This document shows positions 52,112 to 60,642 of a stretch of DNA of 64,000 nt, one piece after another. The stretch covers positions 558,001 to 622,000 of the forward strand of contig NZ_CP043178.1 of the NCBI RefSeq assembly GCF_014217545.1, given 5' to 3'. Every line of letters starts with the position of its first letter. Positions within the stretch are counted from its first letter, which is position 1. The DNA is from Pseudarthrobacter sp. NBSH8. GTDB lineage: Bacteria > Actinomycetota > Actinomycetes > Actinomycetales > Micrococcaceae. The notes under the pieces were generated by a model, which was not told where the DNA came from, searched no databases, and was given only the letters and a program-made list of their open reading frames with translations. Both the position numbers and the translations under genes were made by a program.

Positions 52112-53323
52112 ATGCAGCAACCGGAAGCGGGAGGCAACACGCCGCCGCCGCCCACGACCGTACGGTCCGGGTATGCACTGACCGGCCGGGAACGGGCATC
52201 GATCGGTGGAATGGCGGCCGTTGTGTTGCTCCTGCATGCTGTGGGTTGGGGCGTGCTGCTGGCCGTTGTGGCGGCAGAAAACCTTCCGGCGGGCTCCGCC
52301 GGCGTTTTCGGCGTTGGCCTCGGCGTTGCCGCCTACACGCTGGGGCTGCGCCACGCATTCGACGCGGACCACATCGCCGCCATCGACAACACCACACGGA
52401 AACTCTCAGGCGGCGGCCACCCTGTTAAGGGCCACCCAGGCGACAGGCAGTCGGGCAACGGGGAGGCCCGCAACGGGCAAGGCCGCCCCGGTCACAGGCC
52501 CGTGACTGTGGGCTTCTGGTTCTCCCTGGGCCACTCGAGCGTCGTTTTTGGCCTGTGCGCTTTGCTGGCGGCCGGAATCCGTAGCCTGACGGACCAGGGC
52601 GGGGTGGTTACGGGCGAAACCGAGGCGGGCCTGCAGATCTTCGGGACCGCAGTCTCGGGCGTGTTTTTATACCTCATCGGCGTCCTGAACCTGGCGATCC
52701 TCCTGGAGGTGCTCCGGTCTGCGCGACGGCTGCGGTCCAGCCGGGACAGCGGCGCCGGACTGGAAGACCAGCCTGCCCCCGGTGGCCTCATGACGCGGCT
52801 CTTCGGCCGGTTGACCGGACTGATCACCAAGCCCCGGCAGATGTATGGTGTGGGACTGTTGTTCGGTTTGGGTTTTGATACCGCGACGGAGGTGAGCCTG
52901 CTGATCCTCGCGGCCGGGGCCGCCGCCTCGGCGTTGCCGTGGTACGCGATCCTCACGCTGCCGGTCCTCTTCGCGGCGGGCATGAGCCTGCTGGACTCGC
53001 TGGACGGCTGCCTCATGACTTTCGCATACCGCTGGGCGCTTTCCCGGCCGGTCCGCAGGATCTACTACAACGTGGTGGTGACCGGGCTGTCCGTGGCCGT
53101 TGCGCTGGGCGTCGGCTCCGTGCAGCTGATTTCCCTCCTGGTGTACAGCGCCGGGATCCGGTCCGGGCCGCTGGCTGTGATCGGCGGACTCGACCTGGCC
53201 GCCGTCGGCTACACAACCGTGGCGCTCTTCGTATTCACTTGGCTCCTTGCCTTGGGCGTGTGGCGCTTCGGGCATATCGAGGAACGCTGGTCAGTGCCCG
53301 TCCCCGAGAGCGGCCCCGAGTAG
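52112..53323 (+). CDS. NiCoT-family nickel/cobalt permease (HoxN/NixA-like)
   Basis: This secondary nickel (or cobalt) importer has eight predicted helices and 403 residues. The family signature in helix 2 is RHAFDADHIAAIDNTTRK (the HxxxxDH metal-binding motif). The others are FWFSLGHSSVVF and GLLFGLGFDTATEVSLL, all three matching HoxN/NixA/NhlF. A charged loop of about 35 residues after helix 2 is rich in Gly, Arg and His. Divergent placement next to hypA makes nickel supply to the hydrogenase the natural role. Discrimination between Ni and Co cannot be read from sequence. Confidence 0.93.
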   Translation: MQQPEAGGNTPPPPTTVRSGYALTGRERASIGGMAAVVLLLHAVGWGVLLAVVAAENLPAGSAGVFGVGLGVAAYTLGLRHAFDADHIAAIDNTTRKLSGGGHPVKGHPGDRQSGNGEARNGQGRPGHRPVTVGFWFSLGHSSVVFGLCALLAAGIRSLTDQGGVVTGETEAGLQIFGTAVSGVFLYLIGVLNLAILLEVLRSARRLRSSRDSGAGLEDQPAPGGLMTRLFGRLTGLITKPRQMYGVGLLFGLGFDTATEVSLLILAAGAAASALPWYAILTLPVLFAAGMSLLDSLDGCLMTFAYRWALSRPVRRIYYNVVVTGLSVAVALGVGSVQLISLLVYSAGIRSGPLAVIGGLDLAAVGYTTVALFVFTWLLALGVWRFGHIEERWSVPVPESGPE

Positions 53324-53404
53324 CAGCACCGGCTGCAGGACCAGTCAGGGCAGCGGACGGCGGGTCTAGCCAGGCCAGCGGGCGGCCGGGATAGGGTTGA
53401 CGGC

Positions 53405-53710
53405 ATGCCTTCGTTCCAGACGCGCCTGAAAATCACCGGACTGAAACCTGGCAACCCGCCGGAAGCCGTGATGGCCGCCGCTGTTGAGGCATTGGAGACC
53501 CGCCACCATGTGGAATCCAACCAGATCGAACTAGCCGCCGGCGTTCCGCAGCTGAACCTGCGCTTCCTCGTGGAGGCGACCGAATACAGCGGTGAGAACC
53601 AGCAGGCGTGCGAATCGGCAGCGATGATGCGAGACGCCGTCGAACGCGTTGCGCTCACCGGCTCACTGACGGTGCTCCGCCGCAACCGCGGCCGCTGGGC
53701 GCCTGTTTAG
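53405..53710 (+). CDS. Small conserved hypothetical protein
   Basis: This 101-residue soluble protein starts PSFQTRLKITGLKPGNPPEAVMAAAVEALETRHHVE, with strand IELAAGVPQLNLRFLVEATEYSGENQQA and a helical end. The alternation suggests a small alpha/beta fold. I do not recognise the family. The frame has actinobacterial codon bias and starts with an ATG shortly after the NiCoT gene (81 nt). It is convergent with the DedA gene (39 nt). Confidence 0.6.
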   Translation: MPSFQTRLKITGLKPGNPPEAVMAAAVEALETRHHVESNQIELAAGVPQLNLRFLVEATEYSGENQQACESAAMMRDAVERVALTGSLTVLRRNRGRWAPV

Positions 53711-53749
53711 CTCACTCATGCGAACTCGGTCGAGCTTACGCGCCCGAGC

Positions 53750-54367
53750 TCACGAGCCGGGACCCGGCTCGTCCACGGGTGAGCGGGTGCCGCGCCGGCG
53801 GGTCACGATGATGCCGACGACGACGCCGAACACCAGGCCCAGCACCACACCGATCAGCGAACTCGCCCAGAACGGCAGCTTGGTGGCCGATCCCGTGAAG
53901 TAGCCAAGGCCCACCAGCCAGCTGGCCCAGAGGACCGCGCCGAGGCCGGCGCACAGGCTGAAGCCCCGGGCGGAAACATCTGCGATGCCCGAAGCGGCCG
54001 ACGTCGCCAGCCGCCCGCCGGGGATGAAGCGGGCGCCGATGATGGTCCCGTAGGTGGAGGAGCGGCCGGCCTTGGCGATGGCCTTATGGATGCCGGTATG
54101 GACTTTGTGGCCCCACCGCCAGCGGTCCAGGACATGGCTGAGCCGGCGTTTGAAGAGCTGGAACACCACCATGTCCCCAATCCAGGACGCCACCGCGCAC
54201 AGTGCCCCCACCAGGAAGACGTTGGCCCGGCCGTCGGCCGAGAGGGCCCCGCCGGTGATCACCAACATTTCTGACGGGATGGGCGGGAAGATGGCATCGC
54301 CGAGGACCATGGGGATGATCCAGAAGTAGATCGCCGCCCCCCAGCTGTCGGCGTCGCCAAAGTCCAT
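53750..54367 (-). CDS. DedA/VTT-family membrane protein
   Basis: This 205-residue integral membrane protein of the DedA (VTT/SNARE-associated) family is linked to lipid scrambling or envelope homeostasis. The first re-entrant region has DAIFPPIPSEMLVITGGAL, where PPIPSE is the conserved acidic motif. The second has STYGTIIGARFIPGGRLATSAASGI (FIPGGR corresponds to the usual FxPGxR). The cytoplasmic C-terminus is basic. The ATG at 54367 is preferred; a GTG at 54385 would add six residues, and no clear ribosome-binding site decides between them. Confidence 0.88.
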   Translation of the reverse strand: MDFGDADSWGAAIYFWIIPMVLGDAIFPPIPSEMLVITGGALSADGRANVFLVGALCAVASWIGDMVVFQLFKRRLSHVLDRWRWGHKVHTGIHKAIAKAGRSSTYGTIIGARFIPGGRLATSAASGIADVSARGFSLCAGLGAVLWASWLVGLGYFTGSATKLPFWASSLIGVVLGLVFGVVVGIIVTRRRGTRSPVDEPGPGS

Positions 54368-54450
54368 GGCCACAAAGTACCGCACTTTTGCGCGGCAGCA
54401 CGGCCTGAGCTGGACGGCGGCACGGACTTCACCTCATTGGGTTCAGCGAG

Positions 54451-54480
54451 CGTCCCAGTACCACGCGTCCCAGTACCACG
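54451..54480. repeat. 15-bp perfect tandem repeat (two units)
   Basis: CGTCCCAGTACCACG occurs twice in tandem, followed by a degenerate run (CGCTCCGGTACCCGGAGCC and further). It lies between the DedA start and the end of the next minus-strand gene. No function is apparent. Confidence 0.75.
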
Positions 54481-54514
54481 CGCTCCGGTACCCGGAGCCT
54501 CTGTACCCGGCGCC

Positions 54515-55192
54515 TCAGTAGCCAGCGCCGATGTTCCGGCGGCGTGGCCGTGGGACTCCTCCGCGAACTTCCCTGGGAACGTGGCTGAGGTGCCGTCCAG
54601 CGAGGAAATACCAGTACGGCCAGGCGACCCACGCGGCGGCGCCCACGGCGATTCCCGCCCCGCCGATGCCCCAGCGGATCCAGGCCGGCGCCGGTTCCAA
54701 AGCCGTCAGCGCAGCCAAGGGCAGCCCCACCACCAAGGCGCCGCCGATGAACTCTCCCAGCCTCGCGAGATCCCGGGGATAGCCGCCCGACTTGAGCAGC
54801 GCCCGGTGGGCCAGCAGGAACCAGCCGGCCTGGACCACCATTGCCCCCACCGAGATGCCGGTGGAAACATTGAAATCGAGCTTCTTCGCGACGAGGAGGA
54901 ACGAGCTTGCCGATCCTGCGGCGCTGGCCGCGATCACCAGCCATTTGGCTGCCTCGGAGCCGGGTGTACGGCGCAGGCGGCAGTGGACCTGGACGATCAC
55001 CGGGATGATCGTCAGCTGGAAGACGCCGCCGGTGGCATCGTTGATGGTGCCGAAGATGTAGGGGCCGTTCCTTGGCACTTCGATGGCGAACATGGCGCCC
55101 AGTGTTGCCACGCCCACTACGCCTAGGCCCGCGGAGGCGTAGGCGAACTTGGCCGCCGTTCGGTCGCCCGGGATTTCGATGAGGGTATCCAT
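54515..55192 (-). CDS. Membrane protein of unknown function
   Basis: This 225-residue protein has about six hydrophobic segments. They include ASAGLGVVGVATLGAMFAIEV, GVFQLTIIPVIVQVHC, AAKWLVIAASAAGSASSFLLVA, GISVGAMVVQAGWFLLAHRALL, GEFIGGALVVGLPLAALTAL and WGIGGAGIAVGAAAWVAWPYWYFLAG. The C-terminal end is short and Arg-rich. I recognise no family. The start at 55192 follows GAGGAAG. Its upstream flank has a 17-bp tandem duplication (55201-55234). Confidence 0.65.
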   Translation of the reverse strand: MDTLIEIPGDRTAAKFAYASAGLGVVGVATLGAMFAIEVPRNGPYIFGTINDATGGVFQLTIIPVIVQVHCRLRRTPGSEAAKWLVIAASAAGSASSFLLVAKKLDFNVSTGISVGAMVVQAGWFLLAHRALLKSGGYPRDLARLGEFIGGALVVGLPLAALTALEPAPAWIRWGIGGAGIAVGAAAWVAWPYWYFLAGRHLSHVPREVRGGVPRPRRRNIGAGY

Positions 55193-55200
55193 GATGCTTC

Positions 55201-55234
55201 CTCGCTCAGTGTGGATTCTCGCTCAGTGTGGATT
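55201..55234. repeat. 17-bp tandem duplication upstream of the membrane protein gene
   Basis: CTCGCTCAGTGTGGATT is present twice without a gap, starting 9 nt before the start codon at 55192. It could duplicate a regulatory site. The rest of the region to 55410 has no credible gene. Confidence 0.8.
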
Positions 55235-55410
55235 CTGGCTCGCGCTGTTCCCGGCTGGCCACCGTCACGGTATTGCTGCCGCGGCGCAACCGCCAGGCCC
55301 CCAGCAGGCTTAATTCCCAATCCAGGGCGCGAGCCACAGTCATGCCTATCCCCTTCAAGCGACCGGAAAACACGCGATACCCCAGATATCTATCGTGGCA
55401 CTGGGGCGCA

Positions 55411-55638
55411 TCATGTCAAGGCAGTTAGTAACAGGGGTTTTGCAGGTTTATATACCGGCAATAAGTCCACATACTGGTCAATCAGTATGGCTTTCAGCAC
55501 GTCGAGCCAACGCTGAACAGCCACGATGATTTCATCTGCATCGCTGGCGGTCTCCACAATTTCTTGCTCCTGGCCCGGATGACTGGAGATGAGCGTGCCA
55601 GTACGCGGTGATTCTGGGCAGGCTCCGCCCGCGCGCGG
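55411..55638 (-). other. Possible protein-coding remnant
   Basis: On the minus strand an uninterrupted 76-codon frame without a good start reads naturally as protein in its second half: EIVETASDADEIIVAVQRWLDVLKAIL, then DQYVDLLPVYKPAKPLLL. It is amphipathic and has a believable helix, but I recognise no family. It may be the C-terminus of a decayed gene. It overlaps an AT-richer stretch (55430-55500) that contains the inverted repeat CATACTG/CAGTATG. Low confidence. Confidence 0.25.
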
Positions 55639-55706
55639 TTAACACCTTCGCCCGGGCTAGTTTTCCTGGGACCCGTTGAAGGGTCCGGCCGCAAGGACCG
55701 CAGCTA

Positions 55707-56134
55707 CCTGCTGCAGCGCGGCGACACACGGCGCTGCGCCGGTTCTACCGGATCATCATGGTGGATACCGGAAATAATATGCGGTCCTCGAACTGGGAAG
55801 CGCCGGTGGCGGCCGCGGACGAGCTGGTCATCGTTTCCACCGTGCGGGAAGGCACGGTGGCCAGCGCCGTCTGGCTGGTGGACGGGTTGCGTGAACGCGG
55901 CTACGAGGACAAGGTCCGCAACGCGTGACCCTGCTTGCCGCGCCGTCCCTGAAGACCGATCTGCAGCTTCATGACCGGACCCGGAACCACTTCGAGACCC
56001 TGACGCGGGAAGTCCTCGATGTTCCCTACGACAAGTCCCTCGTCTCCGGCGGCCCGCTCAACTACCAGGCGCTGCTGGCAACGACTCGCGAGGCTATGCT
56101 GCGGGCATCTGCTGCGGTGAAGCGGGGCCTTTGA
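55707..56134 (+). pseudogene. MinD/ParA-like ATPase, 3' remnant with frameshift
   Basis: The first frame reads LRRFYRIIMVDTGNNMRSSNWEAPVAAADELVIVSTVREGT, then WLVDGLRERGYEDKVRNA and a stop at 55926. The second frame, entered by one-base slippage at about 55925, continues VTLLAAPSLKTDLQLHDRTRNHFETLTREVLDVPYDKSLVSGGPLNYQALL to 56134. Together they form the C-terminal half of a MinD/ParA-type ATPase (Walker B-like IIMVDTGNN and ELVIVSTVRE). Insertion of one G would restore a single frame. The N-terminal part with the P-loop is missing, so this is a remnant. The downstream macrodomain gene begins 31 nt later. Confidence 0.7.
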
Positions 56135-56164
56135 GCCGCACCTCGTAAGTGGGAAACTGGCGGC

Positions 56165-56698
56165 ATGCGGATCACCATCCTCAAAGGCGATATCACCACC
56201 CGCACCGTTGACGCGATTGTGAACGCGGCGAACTCCTCGCTCCTGGGCGGCGGCGGTGTGGACGGGGCCATCCACAGCGCTGCCGGGCCGGAACTGCTGG
56301 CCGCCTGCCGCGAACTCCGCGAAACGGTCCTGCCGCACGGGCTGGCGCCGGGAGCCGCCGTCGCCACTCCCGGATTCCGGCTCCCGGCGCGCTGGGTCAT
56401 CCATACCGTGGGTCCAAACCGGCACGCCGGGCAGACCAACCCGGCACTCCTGGTGTCCTGCTTCAGCGAAAGCCTGCGGCTGGCGGACTCGCTGGGCGCG
56501 GCTTGCATCGCACTCCCGGCGGTGGGCGGGGGAGTCTACGGCTGGCACGGGCGCCAGGTGGCGGAGGCAGCGCACGACGCCGTCACGGGGTTTGGTGCCT
56601 CCCATCCGGCCAGCGCGCTCGAGTTGGTGGAGTTTGTCCTGTTCGGCCCCGAGATGGAGCAGGACTTCAGGACCGTGTTTGATCAGCGCGGTGCATGA
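56165..56698 (+). CDS. Macrodomain protein (O-acetyl-ADP-ribose deacetylase-like)
   Basis: This 177-residue MacroD-type protein hydrolyses O-acetyl-ADP-ribose or ADP-ribosyl-Glu/Asp esters. It has the initial ITILKGDITTRTVDAIVNAANSSLLGGGGVDGAIHSAAG, where GGGGVDGAIH is the substrate loop, VIHTVGPN, and the second loop LPAVGGGVYGWHGRQVAEAA. The length matches single-domain bacterial members. It overlaps the convergent RluA gene by 16 nt at its 3' end. No NAD-related partner is adjacent. Confidence 0.93.
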   Translation: MRITILKGDITTRTVDAIVNAANSSLLGGGGVDGAIHSAAGPELLAACRELRETVLPHGLAPGAAVATPGFRLPARWVIHTVGPNRHAGQTNPALLVSCFSESLRLADSLGAACIALPAVGGGVYGWHGRQVAEAAHDAVTGFGASHPASALELVEFVLFGPEMEQDFRTVFDQRGA

Positions 56699-57696
56699 GC
56701 AGCCTCGCTGAGGTGGAGTCGGCTGCGGTACTCCACGGGCTTTTTGCTGATGGGGTCCACAAAGCGGATGCCGCGGGCCAGGAGCTGCAGCGGTTTGGAG
56801 TAGTCGTCCGGAGCCTTGTCCAGGAGGTCCGGGTAAAACGCGTCGTTCACGATGCCCAGTCCCAACGAGGCCATGTGCACCCTCAGTTGGTGCGTCTTTC
56901 CGGAGTGCGGCTCCAGCCGGTACCGCGCCAGGCGCGGCGTGCTAACCGCGTCCACGTTGATGCCAGGGGCTCGGGCACCAGCGTCGCCGGTGCCGGCGGC
57001 ACCCTCGGAAGCACCGCCGTCGAACGTTTCCAGCCGTTCGATCCGGGTCTCCGCGTTCGGCTCGCCCTCAATGACTTCGGCCAGCAGGTAGCTGCGGGAT
57101 TTGGTCATCCGGTTCCGGACTACCACGGGGAATTCGACGGCGGGGTGGCCTGCGGTGGGCTCCGCGGCGGACACGCACTCGTATTCCTTCTGCACCTGCC
57201 GCTTCTCGAAGAGCACCTGGTAATTTCCGCGGGTTTCCGGGTTGGTGGACAGCAGCAGCACGCCGGAGGTCATCCTGTCCAGGCGGTGCATGGGGATCAG
57301 GTCCGGCAGGTTGAGCTGGTTCCGGAGCCGGACCAGGGCCGATTCCTGGATGTAAGTGCCGCCCGGGGTGGTGGGCAGGAAATGCGGTTTGTCCACCACG
57401 AGGAGGTGGTCATCCTGGTGCAGGATGCTGATGTCCACCGGGATGCGGGTCTCCGGCGGCAGTGAGCGGTAGTACCAGATGAAGGTGTGGTCCTCGAGCC
57501 GGGTGGCCCGGTCCAGGGCGACGCCGCCCTCGCCCACGATCTCGCCGGCGTCGAACCTGTCCTCGATGCCCTGCGGATCGATGTGGCCCCAGCGGTGCAT
57601 CATGTAGTCCATCGCGGTTGTCCACGGCCCCTCGTCCGGGAGGCGCAGGCGGGTGGCGTTCACGCCGTCACGCACGGGGAGGGGGGATTGCATCAC
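56683..57696 (-). CDS. RluA-family pseudouridine synthase
   Basis: This RNA pseudouridine synthase has 337 residues. The catalytic motif HRLDRMTSGVLLLS holds the nucleophilic Asp (about residue 140). Other hallmarks are ILHQDDHLLVVDKPHFLPTTPGG and the C-terminal LEPHSGKTHQLRVHMASLGLGIVND. There is no S4 domain at the N-terminus; instead about 85 residues of a distinct region precede the catalytic core. The substrate (rRNA or tRNA) is not determined. A linker of about 35 Gly/Ala residues (ETFDGGASEGAAGTGD) lies inside the catalytic domain. It is convergent with the macrodomain gene, overlapping by 16 nt. Confidence 0.92.
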   Translation of the reverse strand: MMQSPLPVRDGVNATRLRLPDEGPWTTAMDYMMHRWGHIDPQGIEDRFDAGEIVGEGGVALDRATRLEDHTFIWYYRSLPPETRIPVDISILHQDDHLLVVDKPHFLPTTPGGTYIQESALVRLRNQLNLPDLIPMHRLDRMTSGVLLLSTNPETRGNYQVLFEKRQVQKEYECVSAAEPTAGHPAVEFPVVVRNRMTKSRSYLLAEVIEGEPNAETRIERLETFDGGASEGAAGTGDAGARAPGINVDAVSTPRLARYRLEPHSGKTHQLRVHMASLGLGIVNDAFYPDLLDKAPDDYSKPLQLLARGIRFVDPISKKPVEYRSRLHLSEAAHAPR

Positions 57697-57889
57697 CGGT
57701 CCATTCTACTTTGCCGGCTGGCGGCTCCGCCTGGGCCTGAGTGTATTGGCGTCGCCCGCACCGCGTTCTCGACTCGCAAGACAATATTCGACTCGCAATA
57801 TACCTGACGCGGTGGAAATTTCGCCTGCGCCAGGTATTTTGCGCGTCGAGGGCGAATCAGCGCCTCGGGAATCCACTGGAAGGGTGGCC

Positions 57890-58465
57890 TCAGGCAGCCC
57901 AGCCGCGGGCGACGGCGTCGAGGGCTGCGCCGTACACTGCGGCCCAGTCCGCGTCCGGCGGCCCTACCTGTGCCAGTTCCAGGCTCACCAGGCCGTGGAC
58001 CTGGCCCCAGATTGCGACGGCGACCATTTCCGCGGGTGCCTGCACAACGGTGCCCGTGGACTGGGCGGAAGCCACCGTCTCAATCAGGGGCACCATGGCA
58101 TCGGCCGCAACGTCCGGGCTGGGCTGGCAATCGACGTAGGCGGCCAGCGCGCCGCCGAACATCAGCCGGTAAAGCGCCTGATGTTCCAGCGCCCAGGCGC
58201 GGTAGGCCACGCCGAGTTCCCGAAGGCCGCCCGGGGCCGCGGCCATCTGTGAGTCTCGGAATGACCGGAACCCGTCGTCCACGACGGCGGTCAGGAGCTG
58301 GGATTTTCCGCCGAACAGTGAGTAGACGGCCGTGGTGGACGTTCGGGCAGCCACTGCCACGTCCCGCAGGTTCACGCGCGCCGGACCGTCGCGGTCCACC
58401 AGGTCAGCCGTGACAGTCAGCAGGTCCTGCCTGAGGGAATCGTTATGCACTATGGGTCTTGCCAT
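57890..58465 (-). CDS. TetR-family transcriptional regulator (WHG-domain type)
   Basis: This 191-residue regulator has an N-terminal HTH: LLTVTADLVDRDGPARVNLRDVAVAARTSTTAVYSLFGGKSQLL. The C-terminal region, with GVAYRAWALEHQALYRLMFGG and IWGQVHGLVSLELAQVG, has the WHG-type ligand domain of one TetR branch. The start at 58465 (ARPIVHN) or 58474 is just downstream of a 36-bp palindrome shared with the divergent DUF4188 gene. It therefore almost surely controls both. The ligand is unknown. Confidence 0.9.
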   Translation of the reverse strand: MARPIVHNDSLRQDLLTVTADLVDRDGPARVNLRDVAVAARTSTTAVYSLFGGKSQLLTAVVDDGFRSFRDSQMAAAPGGLRELGVAYRAWALEHQALYRLMFGGALAAYVDCQPSPDVAADAMVPLIETVASAQSTGTVVQAPAEMVAVAIWGQVHGLVSLELAQVGPPDADWAAVYGAALDAVARGWAA

Positions 58466-58475
58466 GGAGCCCATT

Positions 58476-58511
58476 GTTTCATAACGTTGTTTCGTAACAA
58501 CGTTATGAAAC
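58476..58511. promoter_or_regulatory. 36-bp palindromic operator between TetR and DUF4188
   Basis: Two perfect 16-nt arms, GTTTCATAACGTTGTT (58476-58491) and its reverse complement (58496-58511), enclose TCGT. Each arm also contains the short palindrome AACGTT. The site occupies most of the 66-nt divergent region, so binding of the TetR protein would block both promoters. Confidence 0.88.
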
Positions 58512-58531
58512 TGATAATCTGAGGAGGTCCC

Positions 58532-59035
58532 ATGGCACAGAAGGTATTTCCAGGCCGGTACACAGCTGACCCGAGCGGCGAATCGGTGACGGTTTTCCTG
58601 ATTGGCATGCGGGCGAACCGGTGGTGGAAGTTCGGGACCGTCGGCAGGGTGGCGGCCGCCATGCCGCGGATGCTCCAGCACCTGGCCGCCGATCCCGCGG
58701 CAGGAATGCTCGGATATGAGCAGTGGTTCGGGCGCACCACTGTGCTGCTCAGCTACTGGGAGAGCCCCGAGCACCTACGGAAGTTCGCCGCGGACCGGGA
58801 GTCCCCGCACCTGGAACCGTGGCGCCGATTCATGAAGGAACTCTCCGGAAGTGGAGACGTCGGCGTCTGGCATGAGACGTACCAGGTGCCTGCTGCCGGG
58901 ATTGAGGTTGTCTACAACGGGATGCCGGTGTTTGGGCTGGCCACGGCGACGGCGCATGTCCCGGTCGGGGCCGGGACCAATACTGCCAGGCAGCGGATGG
59001 GCCGTAAGGCCGGGAGGGGCGATGGCGCCGCCTGA
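58532..59035 (+). CDS. DUF4188-family (dimeric alpha-beta-barrel) protein
   Basis: This 167-residue protein has the family blocks VFLIGMRANRWWKFGTVGRVAAAMPRML and GMLGYEQWFGRTTVLLSYWESPEHLRKFAADRESPHLEPWRRF. A terminal WHETYQVPAAGIEVVYNGMPVFGLA follows. The fold is probably a ferredoxin-like dimeric barrel related to monooxygenase/aldoxime-dehydratase-like proteins. The biochemical function of this family is not settled. GAGGAGG precedes the ATG. It is controlled with the TetR gene through the shared palindrome. Confidence 0.85.
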   Translation: MAQKVFPGRYTADPSGESVTVFLIGMRANRWWKFGTVGRVAAAMPRMLQHLAADPAAGMLGYEQWFGRTTVLLSYWESPEHLRKFAADRESPHLEPWRRFMKELSGSGDVGVWHETYQVPAAGIEVVYNGMPVFGLATATAHVPVGAGTNTARQRMGRKAGRGDGAA

Positions 59036-59053
59036 TCCGAAAGCCCCCGCGCG

Positions 59054-60592
59054 TCAGGCGATAGCCATGGCCGGCGCGTTCTTCAGGGTCCGGCGGAGCT
59101 GCGGGGCGGCGTCGAGCCTGTCCTGGGCTGAGCGCAAGGCCAGGACTGCGGTCTCCAGCTGGTCCGGCGGCAGGGTGAAGGGCACCCGGAGGTAGCGTTC
59201 GAAGGCTCCGCCGATGCCGAACCTCGGACCTGCAGCCAGCCGGATGCCGAAATCCGGAGCGATGATCGTCAGCGCAGTGCTTACCGGTGCGGGCAGCCTG
59301 CACCAGACGGACAGGCCGCCGGAAGGGTGTCCCGTTTCCCATTCCGGGAGGTGTCCGGCAAGGAGCTCCAGAAGTGCGGTGCGGTTGTTCCGAAGGTCGC
59401 TGAGGCGTGCGGGAAGTGGCTCGTCGAGGGCGCGGACCAGGTGGCCCGCCGCCAGCTGTTCCATCAGCGGTCCGCCCAGGTCCAGGGATGTCCGTGCCGC
59501 GGCAAACCGCTGGATCATGGCTTCGGAGGCGCGGATCCAGCCCGTCCGAAGGCCGGCCCAGTGGGACTTGCTGAGCGATCCGATGGTGACCACAGCGGGA
59601 CTGAAAGCTGCTACGGGACTGGTTTCGGCGCCGTCGAGGTTCAGCTCGCGGAGGGTCTCATCCACCACCAGGACCGTCCCGGTCGCCACGGCCGCCCGGA
59701 CCAGCTGGCGGCGCTGGACATCGGGCATTAGCTGGCCCGTGGGGTTGTGGAAGTCCGGCACCACGTAAGCCATCCTTGGGCGCTGCTGTGTCATGGCGGC
59801 CTGCAGTGCGTGCACGTCCCAGGCCATGTGGGGCGGAGCGCCGTCGGCTTTGTTCGTGTTGGCGTCGCGGGCTGTGGTGAATGCCACCGGAATGGGCCGG
59901 CAGCCGGCCGCGCGGATGGCATCGAGGGCGTTCGGGTAGCTGGGGTGTTCCACCAGAACCCTGTCCTGCCGTCCAGCCACGGCACGGATGATGATGTTCA
60001 GGGCGTGCTGGGCGCCCGAGGTGACCAGGATCTGTTCTGCAGTGGTCGGTACACCTGCCGCCGTGTAACGTGCCGCCACCGCCTCGCGCAGGGGGAGCAG
60101 GCCCATGGCGTCGTAGCCGAAGCCCGGCAGGAGCGCAGGAAGTTCGGTGAGGGCGGCCGCGAACGCGCGATGGACCACCTCGCCGCTGGCCGGCAGCGAT
60201 GCGTAGGCGAGGTCGATCAGCCCCTCCGGTGCCGCGAGACCGGGAGATGTTGTTCCGGGCGTCTGCCCCGCGGTTGTAAGGCCAGGATCCATGAACACAG
60301 TGGTACCCGGCGGCGTCAGACGCGGAATCCGGGTCCGGCCCCTGCTGCCTTGCCCGCTGCTGAGGAAACCCTGCCCGCGAAGGTGCCCGTAGGCAGCCGT
60401 CACGGTGGTGCGGCTTACGCCCAGCGCCTCAGCAAGTGCCCGCTCGCTGGGTAGTGCCGTGTCCAGGGCCACCCGGCCGTCCAGGACCAGGAGGCGGACG
60501 ACGTCGGCCAGCTCGCGGTAGGCGGGTGCGACGCCGAGGTTCCACTCGCCCAGTAGGCGGGCCAGGGCGGACGGGGCCAGTGAAGGGGACAT
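59054..60592 (-). CDS. MocR-type regulator (GntR HTH fused to aminotransferase), YczR-like
   Basis: This 512-residue fusion has an N-terminal GntR winged helix (about 20-90, PSERALAEALGVSRTTVTAAYGHLRGQGFL) and a fold-type I aminotransferase domain. The PLP-binding lysine is in TIGSLSKSHWAGLRTGWI (about residue 340). MocR proteins act as PLP-responsive regulators. A YczE membrane protein is divergent from it, which defines the YczR subgroup. The space between carries CCAG/CTGG palindromes that are plausible binding sites. It is convergent with the DUF4188 gene. Confidence 0.92.
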   Translation of the reverse strand: MSPSLAPSALARLLGEWNLGVAPAYRELADVVRLLVLDGRVALDTALPSERALAEALGVSRTTVTAAYGHLRGQGFLSSGQGSRGRTRIPRLTPPGTTVFMDPGLTTAGQTPGTTSPGLAAPEGLIDLAYASLPASGEVVHRAFAAALTELPALLPGFGYDAMGLLPLREAVAARYTAAGVPTTAEQILVTSGAQHALNIIIRAVAGRQDRVLVEHPSYPNALDAIRAAGCRPIPVAFTTARDANTNKADGAPPHMAWDVHALQAAMTQQRPRMAYVVPDFHNPTGQLMPDVQRRQLVRAAVATGTVLVVDETLRELNLDGAETSPVAAFSPAVVTIGSLSKSHWAGLRTGWIRASEAMIQRFAAARTSLDLGGPLMEQLAAGHLVRALDEPLPARLSDLRNNRTALLELLAGHLPEWETGHPSGGLSVWCRLPAPVSTALTIIAPDFGIRLAAGPRFGIGGAFERYLRVPFTLPPDQLETAVLALRSAQDRLDAAPQLRRTLKNAPAMAIA

Positions 60593-60604
60593 GAGGCCAG
60601 TCTC

Positions 60605-60642
60605 CCAGACTGGCTATGTAATTCAATGCCAGTTATCTGGCA
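60605..60642. promoter_or_regulatory. Likely YczR binding sites between yczR and yczE
   Basis: CCAG-A-CTGG (60605-60613) and TGCCAG-TTAT-CTGGCA (60627-60642) are two palindromes sharing the CTGG/CCAG half-site. They lie in the 61-nt divergent region. MocR-type regulators usually bind repeated half-sites like these, so both starts could be controlled from here. Confidence 0.6.

Noticed and set aside
54437-55126. Plus-strand frame with repeated SVPVPRVPVPRAPVPG-like residues
   Set aside because: It results from the 15-bp tandem repeat and then runs antisense to the membrane protein gene. No start signal or homology.
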